Numbered from the stretch's first letter, positions 53,158 through 64,000 are shown. The stretch: 64,000 nt of DNA from Lyophyllum atratum (GCA_014905825.1 JACGCN010000005.1:1426001-1490000); one strand, 5' to 3'. Notes: generated by a model from the letters alone, not told the origin. Program-made: numbers and translations.

Positions 53158-54975
53158 CTAAGTAAGATCAATTACTGGGTCACGGTCAGAGTCCGAGTCA
53201 GTCAGTTCAATATACTTTGCGCTGTGACTGCATCCAACTTCTGCCAGTGCCATGGGCGAGTTGCCAGCGGGAATTGCGGCTAGTTTCTACAACGCTGAGT
53301 GAGACGTGTTGTTAGCTCATAATGGTCTCTGGGACAATACCTTTTGCCTCGACTGTTGCTTGGGCTTTGGCTTCTGAAGGATCAATGGAACGGCAGTTTG
53401 AAGGATGGAACTTGGTACATGAACTGGAATACTGTCCTCATCGGCGGAGATGTCCACCAACTGTCCTCCCATGAGGGCTTGGAAGTTTTTTGTGGAGATT
53501 AGGAGACGACGCGAGGGCACCGACCGCGATTTTAAGGTCTTGCTAGTGGTTTGGGATAGCAAAACAAAATTTGATGTGGGTGTTGCAAGTAAATTTCGGT
53601 TACTGTCAAAGAGGACGAGAGGCTGGGAGAAACAATTGAATAAAACAGATGCGCTAAGCGTATTAGTTGCTTACCGAGCAAAGCATACGAAAAGCAATGC
53701 CTTCCCATAGTTCTGCACGAAACCTTTTAACAATCACCGTCGCATCTCTGCCCCAACCGAGGTGCTGCGCACAGAAAGCAGCGATCCGTGGAATAGAGGG
53801 CTCGCGACTTCTCCAGTCAGCAGCATTCGGGATAGCGCTTGCAGACTGTAGTGACCACGACGTGAGAGGATCCAGATAATTGAAGAGAACATCAAGCTTG
53901 GGAAATTCCGCGGTGATCTTCTGTGAGATTCCGGGGCTTCGGCAATTGAGGCGGCCCTGTGAGTTCGACTGCAGCTCATATTTCAGATGGAGCCGCCACC
54001 CGTGGAGCCAGTCTCGCAGACCTGTCCCAGACAATGATGTTGCTGCCTGTAGTAGAGAAACGCCAAAACCACACGCAGCCAGGGCGTGCGCAGTCACAGA
54101 GCCACATCCTTCAATTCCAGGGTCATAGTCCCCACCGGCTAGTAGAGCAAACAAGAGGAGGCCCCCACGAGTTAACCTGACGGCATCGGAGTGCTGGATA
54201 GAATCTGCTGTATACACGAAAATGCGGTCGAAGTCACTCGACCCTGGCAGGCTAGGTAAAACTACACATGAACACAGAAGGGGATAAACAACATGGTGGA
54301 GACAGACCTGCGGATGATGCATTCGCCGCCAAATACGAGCGTATCCGAGTCGTCCGTCAGAATCGCGTCAATCATCCCTAAGCTGTTGAGCTTTGCAAGC
54401 TCTGCCTCGGCTTCACCTGGAGCCTAGTATTCAATGCATGTTAGTCACGGAAAAATTATCCATTTAAATTCACATCAGATTACCTGGTGCGTGTAAAAGC
54501 CGAAGGCAGCAACGAGCTCCTGGACATATCCTGCAATCCACAGCGGCTGTGTCCGTACGGAGTGGCCACGCTTGACCGATGGGCGATCAGTGCCGTCGGG
54601 GACAAATACAAGAACCACGGGAAGCTTGAGATACCGACAAAGCCTGGAGAAAAACACTCGTAGCTCAGGGTTTTCTCCAGCATGTGTATGAAGACCGGCT
54701 GCATGGAATGCTGCCTGACAGCTATCGATCCAAAGACTCGAGTCTTGTCAATGACACTGCAAATAAGGAGAATTGTTTCTACTTACTTCATGTCCACCCC
54801 AAGCACAAGATATCGTCTCTGCGGGTTTCGAAGATATCCTTCATTCGTCGTTAGCTTTAGTAACGAGTGCTCGCTCTGAGCAGGCTCCACCACCTGCATT
54901 TATCAATATGTGAGCAGGGTACACCCTGCGAGGTGCCGACATCTTCTATACCTTCCATAGTCCTGTGATACCCAT
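53158..54975 (-). CDS. XPG/GEN1-like PIN-domain endonuclease
   Basis: Minus-strand gene of about seven exons. The first exon is only MGITGLWK (ATG at 54975), the canonical XPG N-terminus. Then come VVEPAQSEHSLLKLT, RRYLVLGVDM with the catalytic Asp, CQAAFHAAGLHTHAGENPEL, RVFFSRLCRYLKLPVVLVFV, the XPG-I box APGEAEAELAKLNSLGMIDA with Glu-x-Glu, ILTDDSDTLVFGGE with the Asp pair, SIQHSDAVRLTRGGLLLFAL and LAGGDYDPGIEGCG (H2TH-like glycine-rich DNA-binding region). C-terminal exons add PLVLFDSNRNLLATPTS, RRLLISTKNFQALMGG and the tail KLAAIPAGNSPMALAEVG, ending DPVIDLT, stop at 53158. All catalytic acidic residues are present. Family role: structure-specific nuclease acting on flaps or junctions. 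Agaricomycetes carry many such PIN-domain-like genes, so this may be a lineage-expanded member rather than the GEN1 orthologue. Confidence 0.75.
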
Positions 54976-56100
54976 GCCACTGTTGCGGGGTGTGTTGCAA
55001 GAGATATGTTTTGCCTGAGCTCCCTCAAACGAGTCCTGCTTGAGACTTCCATTCGCTTGATCGAGCCAAGACACAGAAAGAAACAGAATCGAGTCATCAT
55101 TGAATAGGTGAAAATAACTACAGCCAACGCTACTGGGGACACAGAGCAGGCATGACCAAACCAGATATACGTTACCGTTTTGCCTGATTCGCGCGATCCT
55201 ATGTCAGTGTGCTCCCCGAAAGAATTGCTACAGCTTCCTAAGCTACCCCCAGTCGATACGGCCAGCAACACGCGAAACGAGGCTGCAATCGCCAGTGGCA
55301 GACAGCAGCAAAGGGGTATCACCGGGGATCCCGCGAGTCGACAGCCGCCCGACCTAATGAGAGGAGGATGACGCCGTTGTACCATCGAGGAAGGTCGGTG
55401 ACGGACGCGGGAGACCGGATCACGGTTAGTTGCCGTGTGACGGCCAAAATGGGAAGAGCCGATCGGTGACCGAGCCAGCGAGAAGGAAGGTGACGAGCAC
55501 AGGTCGGCGTCATTGGAGGGTGCACGTCAGAGGTCGGTGACCTGCCTGCGAGCGGAGCTGACACATCCGAGCCGAGGGGACCCAGGTCGCGCACAGCCAC
55601 ACAGGTCACTGGAGCTCGCTATAGAAAAGATGGGGGAGGCTGGATTCTGAAACCACCCCACCCCAAAAAACGCCGCCCCATCTCCGCTACGTCATCATGC
55701 CCTCAAGCGATATCAATCCCGTCCTCCACGATCTGCATATCCTCCCGCTCCTCATCCCCAGTGAGAATGGGCTCTGGGTAGGTCTGGAATCATCCGAAGA
55801 TATCCGGATTGCGCTGGTCCTCATCCGAACCAGACAGTGCCAGAAATTTACTACCTTTTTCAGATTTGGTTCTGGTGCTGTCTTGGATGTTCTGGAATGC
55901 AATCCGGTCTTGTCTGAAGTAGTCTGATTATTACTGGTTTCCATAATACTATCTGTTACAATTCGTGTTCTGCTACAGTCTGAGTACTTCTGAATCCATC
56001 TCAGGACCATCTGATATGTTCAGATCATCGAGTGTGCAAAAGAAAACAGCGCTGAATGAAATATGTTGAGCTCGCAACTCTATATCTCGGGGAAGAGCAC
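54976..56100. other. intergenic region
   Basis: Promoter side of the PIN nuclease. A plus-strand ORF at 55697-55927 starts MPSSDINPVLHDLHILPLL in a clean ATG context, but no family or splice partner was found. Nothing else recognised. Confidence 0.35.
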
Positions 56101-57330
56101 GTACCGCCATCACAATTCATTCGTGTCCTCGTGCGCGGCGTTGTGCTGCTTGACTTTCGCGGACTGCTTCTGCGATCGGAGCTTGTCTTGATAGTCCTTG
56201 AACGTACTATCAGACAAGGGTCCGCATATAATTGAAAAGGCGTACCTGTTTTGTCTTGGGGGTGCATTCATTCTTCCCGTGTATGGCAGATTCGGCTTCG
56301 GTTGCGTTGGGATGGGTTCCTAAGTAGTCCACACAATACAAGTTTCTAATAACGAGCGAAGCGAAGTAAGGAAAAGCGACGGTGGGGGGAAATCGGATAC
56401 ATACTTAACAGTCGGGACTCCTTCCTTTGGTTGGAGTGTTTTAGAATTCAATCGCTTGGTGGCGGTAGTGGCAGGAGCTCGAGCAGTCAGCCAGACGACC
56501 TCGGAAATTTGGATGGACAACCAAGGAATGTCGATATTCTTCCTAAAAAGAACCCGCTCAGCAGAGTCATTGTAACACGAAAAGAACTGGCAGCGGATTG
56601 AGAATACGCTGACCACGTGGCAGTCGAAGTAGAGGCCGAAAGCTGCAGTGCCGATGAACCTGTAGGTGCCGATGGCATTGGCGCTGACGAGCCTGGGACC
56701 AACGAGGACACTGGTATTCAGCCGGGAGTCGGGGATGATACAGGGCCCGATGTGTTCAGGGCTGCGGCAGAGGACAGCAAGACAGGTGCGGGAGGGTCCA
56801 TGGATGGAGGCGAAGGCGTGGTAGTGCTGGAAGCTGCGATGGGCCTGATACCGTTGGTCAAAATATCAAAAGAAGTTGGTAGAAAGACGAGAATGACGCA
56901 CGGTTGTCCTCGTCTTCTATCTCAAATATCGGTCCACCAGGTGGGGGAGCGGTGGTTCGTTTGCGTTTCTTCCGACTACCTGTGTCGTCTTCGCGAGGCC
57001 GCTTTGATATCAAGTTATCTGAAAGGAGACTGCCAATAAATGTATTCTTAAGAGGGGAGAACACATACCAGTAAAATCAATCCGAGCTTGTCATAAGCCT
57101 TCCCTCGCTTCTGCTGCTTCCCGATGCAATCCAACCACTAGTCCTCTGCGTACCATGTCACTTGCAGGTCGTCCTCTTGATCATTATGGCGAGGTATCTT
57201 CGGAGTTGACAGGCGCAACGTCATTGAGGCAGCGCGTCTAGCATGTTGCTTTTCAACAGGAATACCCGGATGCGAAGACAATGCGCCTGCGTTAGCGAGA
57301 GCAGTGACTAGTTGGCGAAGGTGGGCCACT
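56101..57330 (-). other. possible decayed transcription unit
   Basis: Minus-strand pieces have coding texture and possible splice sites: MAHLRQLVTALANAGALSSH (57329), SKRPREDDTGSRKKRKRTTA with FEIEDEDN (about 57005-56905), ATTATKRLNSKTLQPKEGVP (about 56475-56410), LPYTGRMNAPPRQN and STFKDYQDKLRSQKQSAKVK with a stop after EDTNEL near 56111. They cannot be joined in one frame: the TVK exon and the EPIPTQ exon are out of phase across the visible GT-AG pair. I therefore list it as a degraded or mis-resolved gene of unknown family. Confidence 0.3.
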
Positions 57331-57517
57331 GCGTCGCTGAGCGGGATTTAGTGACAAATGGTGGTGAAAAAAGCGCATATACGCACCGTAGAAATGCTGT
57401 CTGTTTTCAGCCTGTACACTCCTCCTTCGACCGACTGAACGGCTCACATAGCTGTATGTGTACGGCATTTCCAGACCCGATAATTGAAAAAAAACATTAG
57501 ATTCTGTATTCGTCGAA

Positions 57518-57556
57518 ACAAGCGGCGGCGGTGGTGGTGGTGGTGGCGGTGGTGGT
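57518..57556. repeat. GGT/GGC microsatellite
   Basis: About 39 bp of (GGT)n with two GGC interruptions. No coding role apparent. Confidence 0.85.
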
Positions 57557-59978
57557 GTAGGACGAAGGTGGGAGGAGGAACATTGTGAAAATCTACGTGA
57601 TGGTGCTAGGCCTCATCCCTCGGACCTCTCCGATGTGTGCATCACCCCGGACCCGCGAGGAAAAGCCGATGTTGAAGGTCAAACCCGAGTCTCGGTTAAC
57701 CAGGGCCCCAAACTCGAACAGACCCGGAAGCCCACCCAGAGCGCGTCTGTTGGCGGGCGAAGAAGCGCAAGGCGTCGTCCTTGGAGGAGATGGAGCCGCA
57801 ATTTCCTTCAATGGGGACCCCGTATACTGCGAACAGGTCACCTGACAGGTCCACTTCTCAGATTCCGATCGGTGTCGCCCACGGATGAGGCGCGGCGCTT
57901 GTCTTCCACCATTACCACCATCTTTTGCTTATCTGCATTCAAGGACAGCCGTTGAGGGACTCAAATGTCTTAGGTATGCTTTCTGTTTTGTTTTGCTATA
58001 AATGACTTCTAATCTATGTGCTTTACCCTACCACACAGACTCATGCGTTATCAAGTGCATCAGCTCCTCAATCTCCAGCTCCTCAATTTCGAGCACGCTG
58101 CATTTGAAGAAGACTAACCGCCACGGTGAGCCCACCTTTTTCTCTTTTGCCAGTCTATGCAAGCGTGCGAATTATGACGCGCCTACGACGCGCAAAACCA
58201 CTTCTGCGCAACCTAGACACGTCATAGATTCCACGGCTCGGGGTTGCCCGAGAGTCACAGGCAAGTCGACTCGCGCCTCGAGTGGGCCGTTCTAGAAGTT
58301 TAAACCTCAACAAATGTTGCTATCCAGGTACGTACACCTTCTCTTTTGTGATTCCCTTGCTTGACTTACAGTGCCTCCCCCATTTCTAGTGCATTCTCCT
58401 CCGGTACGCCCCAGAGCGGCGTCAAAACGACGAGGACTGACCACTCATTGCAGGTATCCTCTTTAACGACACCAACTGGCGCCTCATAGTCGTGGAAACG
58501 GGCTGGGCCATCCTTGACGCCTCGGACCCGGCCTCCGGATGTACGACGTGCTGCGCTCGCTGACCGCTGGGTGAAGCTGAACCAGCACCTTGCGCAGTTC
58601 GATACGGCTGCCATGGGTCTTACTCCGGTCATTCATGAGGGAGAGCGACAGTTGTCGTTGGGGACAGTTCCGGGTATGGGAGGGGGACGTCATCGGGGTA
58701 CGGTGTTTGCAACACCGGGACCATTTCCTGGATTGCCTTTGCCTCCGCATACCAGCACCACTGTGTCAAGGCGCCCGAGAACGATGACCGCCAATGCATA
58801 CGGCCAGCTGCCGAATAAACATTGAAGGGGAGGCGATGATTTTGTAAGTATTTTTATTGTTTATTTTCTTGATACTTATCGTTAGGACACGATGCATGTT
58901 GAGCAGGCACAAAACAACTCGCATCATCACCTGCAGGTGTCATTCACTCCATGTATGATTCTCTCTCCAGACAAACATCACCTCGCCTCAAAGCCCCTCT
59001 CCAACGCCTTCTCACTCCCAGCTCCACCCCAGTCGTCTCCACGGCCACTCAAACCCAGACCACCACTGCCCAGGCTCCTGCTCTGACTCGTTCGTCTTCT
59101 CGCTCCTCTCCTTTTCTCTCAGTATTGATGAAATAATCTTCCAAACTACCGACGGCATCGAGCCCAATGGAAATGGAAACGATGAGATGCAGCACCGCCC
59201 CCAACAGCAGCAGCGACATCAAACTCTCAGCGCGCCCTTGCACCACCACCGCTCCCACCGCCCTTGCAGACATAACGAGCACGTCGGCCATACCCACTGC
59301 ACCCCCCTCGCCCGCCCACTCCCGCACCCAAACCTACGCTGCTGCCCTCAGCCACAACAGCATCAGCACCAGCACCACCCCTTCGAGCATGACTCTCGGC
59401 AGTAGGGGCAGCCCTTCCGTTGGGTGTCTGCAACAGGCGACTTTGATGGCACCCCCAAGACTTGTCACCAAGGGTCCCGCTCGAGCTCCCACTGCTGCTG
59501 GAGCAGAGCCCTTTGCCCAGCCGGGGCAGGTGCGGGCGCTCCAAACCCATACATTCGCACTGTCAATTAGGGGCGCTCCCGCCAAGAAGAGCAAGTTCGG
59601 GGGAGGGGTAAATACTTCCCTGTTTTCTTCCAATGTTGACTTGAGGGTATTGACGAGGTCGTCTTTTCTAGCAATTTGCCACCTGCAATCGTTGCAACTA
59701 CTACTACAGCTGCGGCTGCTGAGGGGTTGACGGGGCTGGAGGTGTACCCGGGCATGATTTACCATGCGGCGAACGAGCAAGGGCAGCCGATATGCCGGCA
59801 GCGCGGGATGCCCGGGAGGTATAAGGACAAAAAGTGTGTGGAGAAGTGGGGGCACGGCCGATGTCAGCTGCATTTTTTTACGCATCTAAGTAGTCATACT
59901 TGCTCAGTATATGTAGTATTATATGTTTAGATAATTTAACATCTCATTTCGCTCAAGTGTACGAGGCTGTACGAGGTC
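57557..59978 (+). other. region with fragmentary plus-strand coding sequence
   Basis: Plus-strand frames with coding-like composition: 58526-58825 (VRRAALADRWVKLNQHLAQF ... GMGGGRHRGTVFATPGPFPG), 59167-59610 (Ser/Thr/Ala-rich, ending AKKSKFGGG) and 59676-59930 (GLEVYPGMIYHAANEQGQPI, GMPGRYKDKKCVEKWG). The last segment resembles the Cys-containing tail of hypothetical proteins common in Agaricomycete repeat regions. I could not join the pieces with consistent splice phases, so no gene model is offered. Confidence 0.35.
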
Positions 59979-61561
59979 TTACTCCTCGGCATCACCACCC
60001 TCCTTGCCATCCTCCTCCTCCTCCTCCTTGTCGAAAATTTCACCACTCGCTTCCATCAGCTCAGCCAGTGCCTCTTCCCTAGTCACCTCGTTCGCCCTGT
60101 ACTTTTTCCACACGCCGGGCAGCCTGTTTGATGTAACAATCGCCGCGCCGCGCTGTATGAAATCTGGAACGGCATCATATGGCGAGTGATCCAGGAGACT
60201 AGTCCCATGCAACTCTGCAGGCATCCAGAATACCAGCGTGTTAGGGGCGGCCTCGACCCTAATCCCATACTTTGACAAGTAGAAATTTCCACCGGCATCA
60301 GGGCCCTTGTTCCGCGAAAGCGTCCAAGCGAGCGCAAACATATGGGGTTGATGTTCGAAATGAATGCCTCTGCACCGCGCCAGTCAGTAAGCGAGATGAG
60401 GTGCACCGATTACCATGAAGGTACTAACCTGGAGTAATTTTGACCAAAAACCCCAGCAGGAGGAGCCAATTCGACGTCGTGGAAATCGAACGCGGTGTCG
60501 CCCACCACCACCGAATATGTCCCGGAGGAACCTTCGCTGGCCATCTGGCCACTCCCATCCATCCGTTTGATCCCTGACTTGGCCAGGAAGGCATCAAAGT
60601 CATCGATGACTTCTTTGGGGAGCCGGCTGCGGGCCATTTGCCACAGTAGTGCAAAGACAGAACTAGACTTCGCGTCCATTTCTGCTACTGCACTCGCATC
60701 GGGCTTCGGTCCTACAAGGTTTCTTGCCCAGTGGAAAGCTGGCTGACTAAGGCTTCCTGCAGTGTATCCGACCTGGGAGAGCTTGCCGGGATCCTCTTTC
60801 TGCTCATTCCAAATATAAATGTGCCTATAGAGAGAGAGAGAGAGCGAGGGAAATTGAAGTGCGCTCACCCTGATATTGGTGGTCTTTGGAAGCGCATCGG
60901 CAACTATGGTGTCCACCCATTTGACTACTTCTTCGCTGGGACAGAAGTTGCGATAAACACCGGCTACAACTTTACCTTTGGTATTCTTGAATATTACGCT
61001 TTTGTCCACAGCGACATTCACCGCTAGCTTCTCCTTTTGCAGCCGGAGGAATGCGAGTTTTGCTTTCCGCTTGTCGGGAATCGGACGCTCTTCCATGAAC
61101 TGGAACCACGCGTCATGTGCAATATCGGACTCGGCAACAATGTGGCCCGGGGGTGGATAGGGCTTCCGAAGAGGTTTGACAACCTCAACCTCTATGTCGG
61201 CGAGGTACTCGTCGCAGCTAGATTTTCTCCAATTCAAGCGGAGGTCCGCGATCACCTTTCGTCTATGGTTCTGGACACCTTTGCCTGTGCAGGTAGCCCG
61301 ACGCGCCAGGGCCGAGGAGAGCGGGCGAGGAACACTGGGCGCATCTTTGCACCAGCTGACAAAAGTTCTAGTGGCGGTGGTGGAGGTGTAGCTGCCGCAG
61401 GGATCTGCCTCCTTTGCGAGTTCGCGAAGCCTCTTCTCGAACTGCGTGCCTGCTGAGCCTTTCGTGTGCTCCAGGAGCTGCAGCGCCACATCGTCGGCCG
61501 CTACCAAAGTAATTAGGCGCGCTTGAAACCTCTTCTTTCCAGAAGTTGTCGATCTTGCCAT
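59979..61561 (-). CDS. putative Fe(II)/2-oxoglutarate dioxygenase-like protein (TET/JBP-like?)
   Basis: Three exons. Start MARSTTSGKKRFQARLITLV (ATG 61561; an in-frame ATG at 61648 is possible). Exon 1 contains LLEHTKGSAGTQFEKRLREL, WFQFMEERPIPDKRKAKLAF and GVYRNFCPSEEVVKWVD. An intron with GTGAGC donor and GAGCAG acceptor joins KEDPGKLSQVGYTAGSLSQP, FALLWQMARSRLPKEVIDDF, TYSVVVGDTAFDFHDVELAP and PAGVFGQNYSR. A second intron (about 60430-60372) joins GIHFEHQPHMFALAWTLSRN, AGGNFYLSKYGIRVEAAPNT and LVFWMPAELHGTSLLDHSP. The tail ends in Glu-rich residues. The pattern H-x-E, then about 55 residues later H in ELHGTS, then an Arg in TSNRLPGVWKKY fits a double-stranded beta-helix dioxygenase active site, as in TET/JBP-like enzymes of basidiomycetes. 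This is inference from motif spacing. The family as a conserved Agaricomycete protein is likely; the enzyme activity is not shown. Confidence 0.5.
60827..60848. repeat. GA microsatellite inside an intron
   Basis: (AGAG)n run of about 20 bp, located in the first intron of the dioxygenase-like gene, where it acts as the polypyrimidine tract on the coding strand. Confidence 0.7.
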
Positions 61562-61879
61562 TTTCGAGTTGTTGAAGCTCGTGGGAACGTGCCTCTGCTG
61601 GCGCGACCGCGCGTAAACTTCCATGCTCCGCCAGCATGCCATTACCATTTGCCAGCACCAGGCGCCTTGCGCAAGCTCACTCTACTGGACCTCTTTTCAC
61701 CATCTCTAACGTGCACGCCTTGGTTTCAGTACTGGGCCCTGCCGAGCGATGGTGAGCTGAGCATCCCAAGAGCCCCTCCAGCTGCAGCATTAAGCCATTG
61801 ACCATCCGGGACCAGGCGCCATCCCAATTCTTACATCATTCCAACCTCCTGCTCAGGCCTCTCTGCCAAATCTCCTCAT

Positions 61880-63260
61880 TGTCCGAGGTCGAGGTTCGGA
61901 AGTTCGATGATGAGTCTCTGCTCAGCCGCGCGGTGCCCACGATGTTCAAGCTAGAGCCTTCGCATGTGAGTTGCATCTCGGACACTATAAAACAGCATCT
62001 TATGCTACTTGAATTCCTTCCAGGTAGCGGTTTCTCGGGATTCTCAAGATCGGACTCTTATATTCGGAGGATAGTCATGACACGGCGCACAAGCACATTG
62101 TACAAAGTACGGCACACACCTGAAAAGAGCGGCACACCGGCTCAAAGCATAGCACAGTGTCGTGTCTGGGTCACCAACGACACCCATGACGAGCAGTGTT
62201 AGTCCAGTCGCGTCCTCAAGGTTCTTGCGCGACCTGGACGGCCTGCTCGCAGACAAAGGTTGGCTCGACTCTCTAACTCCCGAGCGGGAAAAAGAGCAAC
62301 TGGCCCCGATCGCGCATGAATTGTTGGACGTTGCCATGGACCGTTTCGAGAAAGAGTGGTTCTACTTGGTGAGTTCTTGTCATTCTGCCACCGCTGCGCT
62401 CCCTCACAATTTTCCTCCGAAGACAAAGAATATTCCAAAATCCAACCCTGCCTTATCACCGGAAGACTCTCCATGTGCTATATGCGGTGATTCTGAGGGC
62501 GAGAGCAGCAACACGATAGTTTATCGTGATGGGTGCAACTTCCCTGCTCAGCAGGGTGCGCGCCAGCAATATCTCACGCATGCTAATCGGTGCAATCTAA
62601 TGGACATTTTCAGATTGCTATGGCGCCCCATATGTCCCAGAAGGCGAATGGTTATGCCTGAATGTACCGTTTCCCTGGAGAGAGCAGTGGTATGTCTTCG
62701 AACCTCATGAAAAGCCTCTCGCTGACCTGATTCGTGATTTTAGTCCTTCATCCTAAAACACAAGTGGCCAGCAACGCGCTCATGGAGCCTATAATTGGAG
62801 GGGACCAGATCTCGAAGCAGAGCTGGAAACTCGCGCGTTTGTTTGCGTTACGCTTTCCCTACTCTTGCCATCTCTGACCTTTACTTCTCGCAGGTCTGTG
62901 ATATCCGCGAAGGCGCCTGCATCAAATCTGGCAAGACGTTCTGCTTTGCAGTATTCCCTGCCTCTGCGCCCGTGGAGAACGATTATTGCTGTCAATGCAA
63001 AGTGCTCAAGGCGCCGAACCTGGCACTCTCACCACCTAATGCGACCGCCACCTCTTCGTACGTCCTGCGCAGCACTCTTTCAAGCAGCGCGTTCTAATCA
63101 AGTCACTGCAGAAAGACCAGCAGCACGCCCGCTCCGCTGCCCTCGCCGCAAACCAGGCCCTCTAGGACGGCAGCCCCAGCGGCACCGCCAAGCTCGATCA
63201 ATTCGCGCGCGCCTGCGCCAAGATCTACACATGCCCAGCCCACCGGTCGTCCCTGCCACC
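61880..63260 (+). pseudogene. NTO1/BRPF-like PHD-finger protein pseudogene
   Basis: Plus-strand fragments appear in the order of fungal Nto1, a NuA3 histone acetyltransferase subunit that reads histone H3: VEVRKFDDESLL (about 61886), KGWLDSLTPEREKEQLAPIA with HELLDVAMDRFEKEWFYL (62250-62370, EPL1-like helix), an intron, then NIPKSNPALSPEDSPCAICG and DSEGESSNTIVYRDGCN (PHD1, 62430-62540). The next PHD1 residues are scrambled, but YGAPYVPEGEWLCLN-like sequence follows in another frame (62610-62670). Further on come HPKTQVASNALMEPIIGGDQ and ISKQSWKL (62750-62830), VCDIREGACIKSGKTFC (62890-62945, with a zinc-ligand Cys changed to Ser), KDQQHARSAALAANQAL and a stop near 63163, then LDQFARACAKIYTC. 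Frame changes, in-frame stops and lost ligands show that it is a pseudogene. Order and spacing of introns are retained, so it arose by DNA duplication rather than retrotransposition. Confidence 0.6.
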
Positions 63261-64000
63261 ATTGCCATCCGCATCAACTACTGCACCCGGCGGTTCAAGC
63301 TGAGCAAGTGGATCCTGGCGATCCAGATGATGTGTTAGTATCGGAGCTCGAAGAAGAAAACGAGGAGGGGGCCGCCGAGGTTGAAGAGACTTCATTTGAA
63401 GCCGCGGACGGCGAGTGCCAAGGGGAGGCGCAGAATGAGGAGGAGAACCTTATGAAGCTTGAGGTATCTCTCACTTCAGATGTCGTTCTGGGTGATCAAG
63501 GTGCTGATTGGTTGGGTGCAGCAATTCAAGCTCCTGCTGCATGATATGGAGACCCTGAGCAACGATATACCCAGCAAAAATGTCTTCTCGAAGTGTCCAT
63601 CCGTGTTCGATATCGCCTTTCGCCGCCCATGGCACCCCTCCAATTCAGATCACACCTTGGCCCACCCGTCCTACCTCCCCTGCCCTCTGAGAAGCCCATC
63701 TTCCTTTGCCGACTTCTCCCCCAACTGCGCGCCGCAGCAACATTCGAGACGACAACATTGCCAGACCCAGCACATCGTTGGACCGCCCGACCATGCCTTT
63801 CGATGCATACTTGAGCGCTGGGGGCGCGCGGATGCGGGTGGCATGTCAACCGCCTCGTGCGCGCACAACACGCTGCCGGACTCAACTCCTCGCGACGGCG
63901 ATGACCGTGGCGGAGGTTTCATAGTTGCATTCTGCTTTCGTTCTCGCCACCGCCATCAAGATACTCACCGTAGGCAGTGGTGACCTAGGTCAACGTGGCC
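63261..64000. other. right-end region, no recognised gene
   Basis: A plus-strand acidic frame (63308-63544; SELEEENEEGAAEVEETSFE) may be a tail of the preceding pseudogene or unrelated. Frames over 63526-63983 on both strands are Pro/Arg/His-rich without motifs. Confidence 0.35.

Noticed and set aside
56617..57039. Plus-strand 140-codon ORF rich in Gly, Asp and Glu
   Set aside because: The opposite strand reads as Ser/Pro/Thr-rich low-complexity with neighbouring exon-like pieces; neither start context nor family supports the plus frame.
1..64000. CRISPR array, bacterial operon or phage features
   Set aside because: The DNA is clearly nuclear fungal with spliceosomal introns; the tandem repeats near 39 kb have no spacer-repeat architecture.

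Overview
The window is nuclear DNA of a filamentous basidiomycete, most probably an Agaricomycete. Most genes are cut by many short introns of about 45-70 nt with GTRNGT donors and YAG acceptors. Gene content is typical of mushroom-forming fungi: an F-box family gene, a Ser/Thr-rich GPI-anchored surface protein, a GEN1/XPG-like PIN nuclease, tyrosine-recombinase and hAT remnants, and many fragmented gene copies. Family assignments come from motif recognition in spliced reading frames worked out by eye. No search was run, so exon edges are approximate.

Left part (about 0.3-36.9 kb) is a compact housekeeping and metabolic region. In order it holds a TDP2-like phosphodiesterase (+); a GPI-anchored secreted protein (+); two sugar transporters with very fragmented exon structures (+,+); a nuclear coiled-coil protein (-) divergent from a Met/Gly/Pro-rich protein (+); an F-box protein (-); a large Ser/Pro-rich nuclear protein (+); a medium-chain reductase (-); ribosome biogenesis factor RPF2 (-); a GH5 exo-beta-1,3-glucanase (-); an aquaporin-family channel (-); a complex I 9.5 kDa (NDUFA1-like) subunit (-) that shares a 99-bp promoter with the SNU66/SART1 splicing factor (+); and the RNase H2 catalytic subunit (-).

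Right part (about 37-64 kb) looks very different. It has tandem repeats, a MITE-like element, an hAT transposase relic, a tyrosine-recombinase ORF and several broken copies or single exons of otherwise conserved genes. These are the PHD and chromodomain part of a CHD-type remodeler without its helicase, one multicopper-oxidase exon, an MGRN1-like E3 ligase with at least three frameshifts and no RING finger, and an NTO1/BRPF-like PHD protein with stops and lost cysteines. Apparently intact genes here are a Ser/Pro-rich orphan (37.5 kb), the PIN/XPG nuclease (53.2-55.0 kb) and a protein with a dioxygenase-like double-stranded beta-helix pattern (60.0-61.6 kb).

The most notable points are the transition near 37 kb from conserved genes to a mosaic of broken gene copies, 8-16-nt micro-exons in the second sugar transporter, a GC-AG intron in the first, an aquaporin with altered NPA boxes, a MITE-like insertion in an intron of the CHD pseudogene, and the dioxygenase-like gene.
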